The notes under the pieces: generated by a model
The model's input: the letters and a program-made list of their open reading frames with translations, nothing else
The model's database searches: none
What the model was told of the DNA's origin: nothing
Translations under genes and position numbers: made by a program
Part shown: in pieces, positions 60,760-64,000 of the stretch
How positions within the stretch are numbered: the stretch's first letter is position 1
How the letters are laid out: each line of letters starts with the position of its first letter
Source of the DNA: Epiperipatus broadwayi
Taxonomy: Eukaryota > Onychophora > Udeonychophora > Euonychophora > Peripatidae
Direction: 5' to 3'
NCBI GenBank assembly: GCA_028023455.1
Contig: JAQFVV010012491.1
Span: 1,037,501-1,101,500, forward strand
DNA: 64,000 bases

Positions 60760-63320
60760 ATAAAAAAGGGTTATAAAATCATTTAGAAACTTAGCTATAA
60801 TTTTTTAAAAAGATAACTAGTGGGTACAAATGGCATTACAGTTTCTCATTAGTCAATAAAATATATCAAAATATATATTTTATAAATAATATTTTTGTTG
60901 TATTTAGAATAATTATTCAAATAACATTCAATCAAAAATACCTCAGACTTCCACTAAGGTCCATAGTTGAAAAATGCAGTCATTACATATAAATAAATAA
61001 TCAAGAAGCAGTGCTTAAACAATATTTTCTATTATCTTGCGATACGATATCAGTTCATCAAAAACTAAATCATATTTTTAGACCACTTTTGTCTCTTCTC
61101 AATGTACACTTTCTCTTATTCATTTTTCTTTTTGATTTTACTTTCTTTAGTCACTTAAGTTGCTAAATGACTAAGTAACTATCTCATTGCAGTGAGACAG
61201 AATGAAATTGTCTTTGTAAAATCACATACTCATATGTTAATCTGACTTCAAACTTTTTCTCTTTAGTCTTGTGTGCAAGTTTATTGAATGTGTAAAATTT
61301 GAAGAGTTTCAACAAACATTTTAGAGTCAGACTTAAACGACTGTCTTGCATGAGACAATATATATCAAGAATGAGTCATTTTGATTTGCTATAAAGATAG
61401 AATTTCATTTAACAAAATTATAAGCCTAGAATGTCATATTGAGATCACCTTCTTTTCCAGAAATGTAGAACTTTAGATCCAGAAATGTAGAACTTTAGAA
61501 ATGAGGACTGAAAATATTCTGTCTTGTATAGTCTTAATAAATTATTGCTAGTCAATAATGCCATGAAAATTTAATAGTAGATGAAGTTTTGAACTTAAAC
61601 AATTTCAAAAATAAAAGCAAGTCCAACTTTTTGACTCCTAAATTTACAGTGTGGGATTGATCAATTTATACTTTCCAATTCATTTTAATGTTCAGAATAT
61701 AAACTAAAAATTTTTTAGTTTAATAATTAATGTTCAAAACAATCACATTCAAAGATTTTATCAATCAGAGATAGAGTAAAAACACTGAACAACAATCCAA
61801 ATCAATTTAAAAATCCTGCCACAATTGAGTGTTGATTACAACAACATAGACCTCGAGTTTAAAATTTTGATATTTCATTATAATATAATTACTTCAACTA
61901 AATTAATTTTTTTGTATAAAATAGAATGTGGATCATTTATAATCTTAAATGCAATGTAAAAACTTTTTTAAGCAAGCTGTATAATATTACAAAAACAAGA
62001 TACAAAATCATACGCTCAATTTATATTTTTTCAGCATGCAGAATGTGATGATACTGAGACTGTAATTGTAAAGACGCATATTTATTGGATTGGAAATATA
62101 AAGCAGATTAAGATAATAGAATTGGTATAAAGGATTTTTACTATGAACTTGAAATAATTTTTATAAAAAAAAGTTTAAACCATTTGCATTATAATGATTA
62201 AGTTAAACATCCTCTAAAAAGATACAACATAGAACATATTTTTTGAGAAAATATACCTGAAGATAAAACTTCAGAAAAAAAAAGTTTTACAAAATATGAA
62301 ATAAACAGAATAAAGAAGTAGCACATGATATGTATGGCCACAAGTATGATTCATAAATTTATGGATATAATTGTTGCACAGCTCTAATTTATATATATAT
62401 ATATCTTATCTTTTCCCTCTTTTATTTTTATTTCTGGAGATAAGGTAGCCATACTGGTTTGAGTGCCCAATAGCATAAAAAATTGCCTTACTGACCTTTT
62501 TTTTTTTTTTAAAGGTCTACATTTAAATAAATTAAAGTATTATATGAAATATTATTTTAAATATATCTGCAGTGGGAAAAAAAACCATTGGTTAAAAGAA
62601 AAGATGTGAATTATTAATTTTTTTGCATAAATACCCTCTCCATAAACTGCATTCAATATGATATTTTTTATGTACATAAATTTATATATCAGCATTTTAT
62701 AAAATCTTTCCACATCACCGGAAAGTTATTTGGAATTTATAACTTAGAATTTATTTATAATCTGCAATTCATAATATACAAAGCATCTACATAAACTATA
62801 CCAGAATTTTTCAATCTATGACCTTCAACTGAACAATCCACACACAAGAAAAATATTACTGAATGTGAGTTAGATTTTTTCTGTTATTTAGTTGAATTCA
62901 AAGTTTATTTATACCTTTTCGAACACATTGGTTAGTATTTTTTCTTTTCTTCTGGTGTTGTCAGCTTGATCAATAATGGGTTAGCATGAGAAATGAAATG
63001 GTGATCTTTAGATTACTGAATACTGAATTTAAAGAAATGCCCTAATCAACTAGTTTATTTATTTATTTACAAATTACTATTTACTTAATAAATTAAAAGA
63101 GGATATGCTATATTACACTAATAAATACAATATGTATTAATTCATATAAAGTTTATTCATTTGTTTATACTTTAATAATGCCAAACTATAAACTTTTCAT
63201 CGGAAGAAAAAAATTGAATGACATTACATTATATAATAATAGCATAAAATGAGATTTTTCTAAAAATAACCTAAGTATCATGTATAATATATACATTCAA
63301 CACAATTTCTTAGTAGTAGC
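60760..63320. other. AT-rich non-coding stretch
   Basis: No gene seen. A 22 bp tandem duplication (CCAGAAATGTAGAACTTTAG) lies at 61457-61500, an AT repeat at 62390-62405 and T12-13 at 62498-62510. Confidence 0.42.
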
Positions 63321-63322
63321 AC

Positions 63323-63495
63323 TTACCTACATAAATAGCAACATTTTCATTCAGATTATTTTAGAAGTAGATTTTTTTTTCTCATGGGTCATAGCATCAG
63401 ATGGGTTTGCTTCCCGGCTGATGCTATGACACATGAGAAAAAAAAATCTACTTCTAAGATAATCTGAATGAAAATGTTGTTATTTATGTAGGTAA
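63323..63495. repeat. 173 bp near-perfect palindrome containing SINE family A tails
   Basis: The arms (63323-63401 and 63417-63495, about 80 bp each) are inverted copies with only about five or six mismatches, separated by a loop of about seven bases (TTTGCTT). The inner 35-40 bp of the right arm on the minus strand, GTCATAGCATCAGCCGGGAA, matches the 3' end of SINE family A at 26417-26440. The A/T runs beside it are that SINE's tail. The outer part of the arms (ACCTACATAAATA and onward) is not SINE sequence, so flanking DNA was duplicated together with the SINE end. Confidence 0.88.
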
Positions 63496-63499
63496 AAAT

Positions 63500-64000
63500 A
63501 GTTTTATCATCCATGTGAAAATAATCAGACATACTTACTAATTAGTATTGGACAGTTAGCTTAATTAGTTATGAGTCAGTTATAAATCCTAATACTGATT
63601 GTAAACTTTAAAAAAATTTCATATATTATCTAGCTGAAATAAAAATGTAGATTGAGGGAAAGGCAGGTGGATAGGCTAGGACTACATAATAAATTTCTGA
63701 ATGCATACACATATATAGTGAAACATTATTGCCTTATATATATATAATTTACATTCAAGCTAATTTGCCCATTTGATAAACAACTGTTTTTTTATTAATC
63801 CATGTAATCAGATTCACTCTTCTTCTAATTTATATAATGTGTGTGCACACATGTAAAGATTCCTTATATGCAGATAAATTGAAAATGTTTGATCAGTTCA
63901 TTTACTTTGTTTACTCTTCACTAGCTTATTGAAATATTTTTCTGCAACCATATGTGATAAACTAACATTTACATAACTGAAGTCTGTTTTATTGACTGCT
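63500..64000. other. AT-rich window end, no gene seen
   Basis: Nothing beyond short AT repeats (63736-63745) was recognised. Confidence 0.4.

Overview
This window looks like a repeat-dense, non-coding stretch of an AT-rich animal (invertebrate-type) nuclear genome. It shows no prokaryotic gene organisation, no operons and no convincing rRNA or functional tRNA gene. Most of the sequence is A/T runs, short AT, AC and T microsatellites, and transposable elements at every stage of decay. The exact taxon cannot be fixed. RTE and Tx1/L1-type non-LTR elements, Merlin, hAT and TA-target DNA transposons, and tRNA-derived SINEs together point to a metazoan, probably an invertebrate.

Layout. (1) 1-1824 is AT-rich with no gene. 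(2) 1825-7040 is the only long coding object: a nearly complete two-ORF LINE of Tx1/L1 type (RRM-like plus CCHC ORF1; endonuclease, YMDD reverse transcriptase and C-terminal zinc knuckle in ORF2). Two frameshifts and one stop disable it, but its catalytic motifs are intact. (3) 7480-8425 (minus) is a decayed RTE endonuclease. (4) 10054-11087 is a 1,034 bp TA-flanked transposon without coding sequence, followed at 11163-11775 by a complex foldback repeat. (5) 15767-16219 and 40181-40684 are two copies, in opposite orientation, of an inverted-repeat family whose arms look like outward-pointing tRNA heads. (6) 16642-17571 is an orphan DNA transposon with long TIRs and a perfect 8 bp target duplication. 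(7) 19650-20430, 34500-34800, 35340-35960, 38820-40060 and 57960-60755 are non-LTR relics, several of them RTE. (8) 20746-20826 and 26399-26516 are tRNA-derived SINEs with target duplications; a second SINE family lies near 24.3, 34.9 and 37.7 kb. (9) 30211-32561 is a Merlin transposon with a decayed ISXO2/IS1595-like transposase, TIRs and a probable 8 bp TSD. (10) 42360-42960 is a Ty3/gypsy reverse-transcriptase relic and 43442-43913 a hAT MITE. (11) 44058-44187 and 47130-47248 may be two diverged copies of one cellular exon, the only hint of a host gene. (12) The rest (49.5-58 kb and 60.8-64 kb) is AT-rich DNA with recent tandem duplications and a 173 bp near-perfect palindrome at 63323-63495.

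The genes do not work together as a system. What can be reconstructed is a record of mobile-element activity: autonomous LINEs could have supplied the machinery for the SINEs, and Merlin-type transposases could have moved the short TIR elements. The observations most worth following are the family with tRNA-like inverted ends, the orphan 8 bp-TSD transposon whose tips resemble those of the resident Merlin element, and the paired candidate exons.
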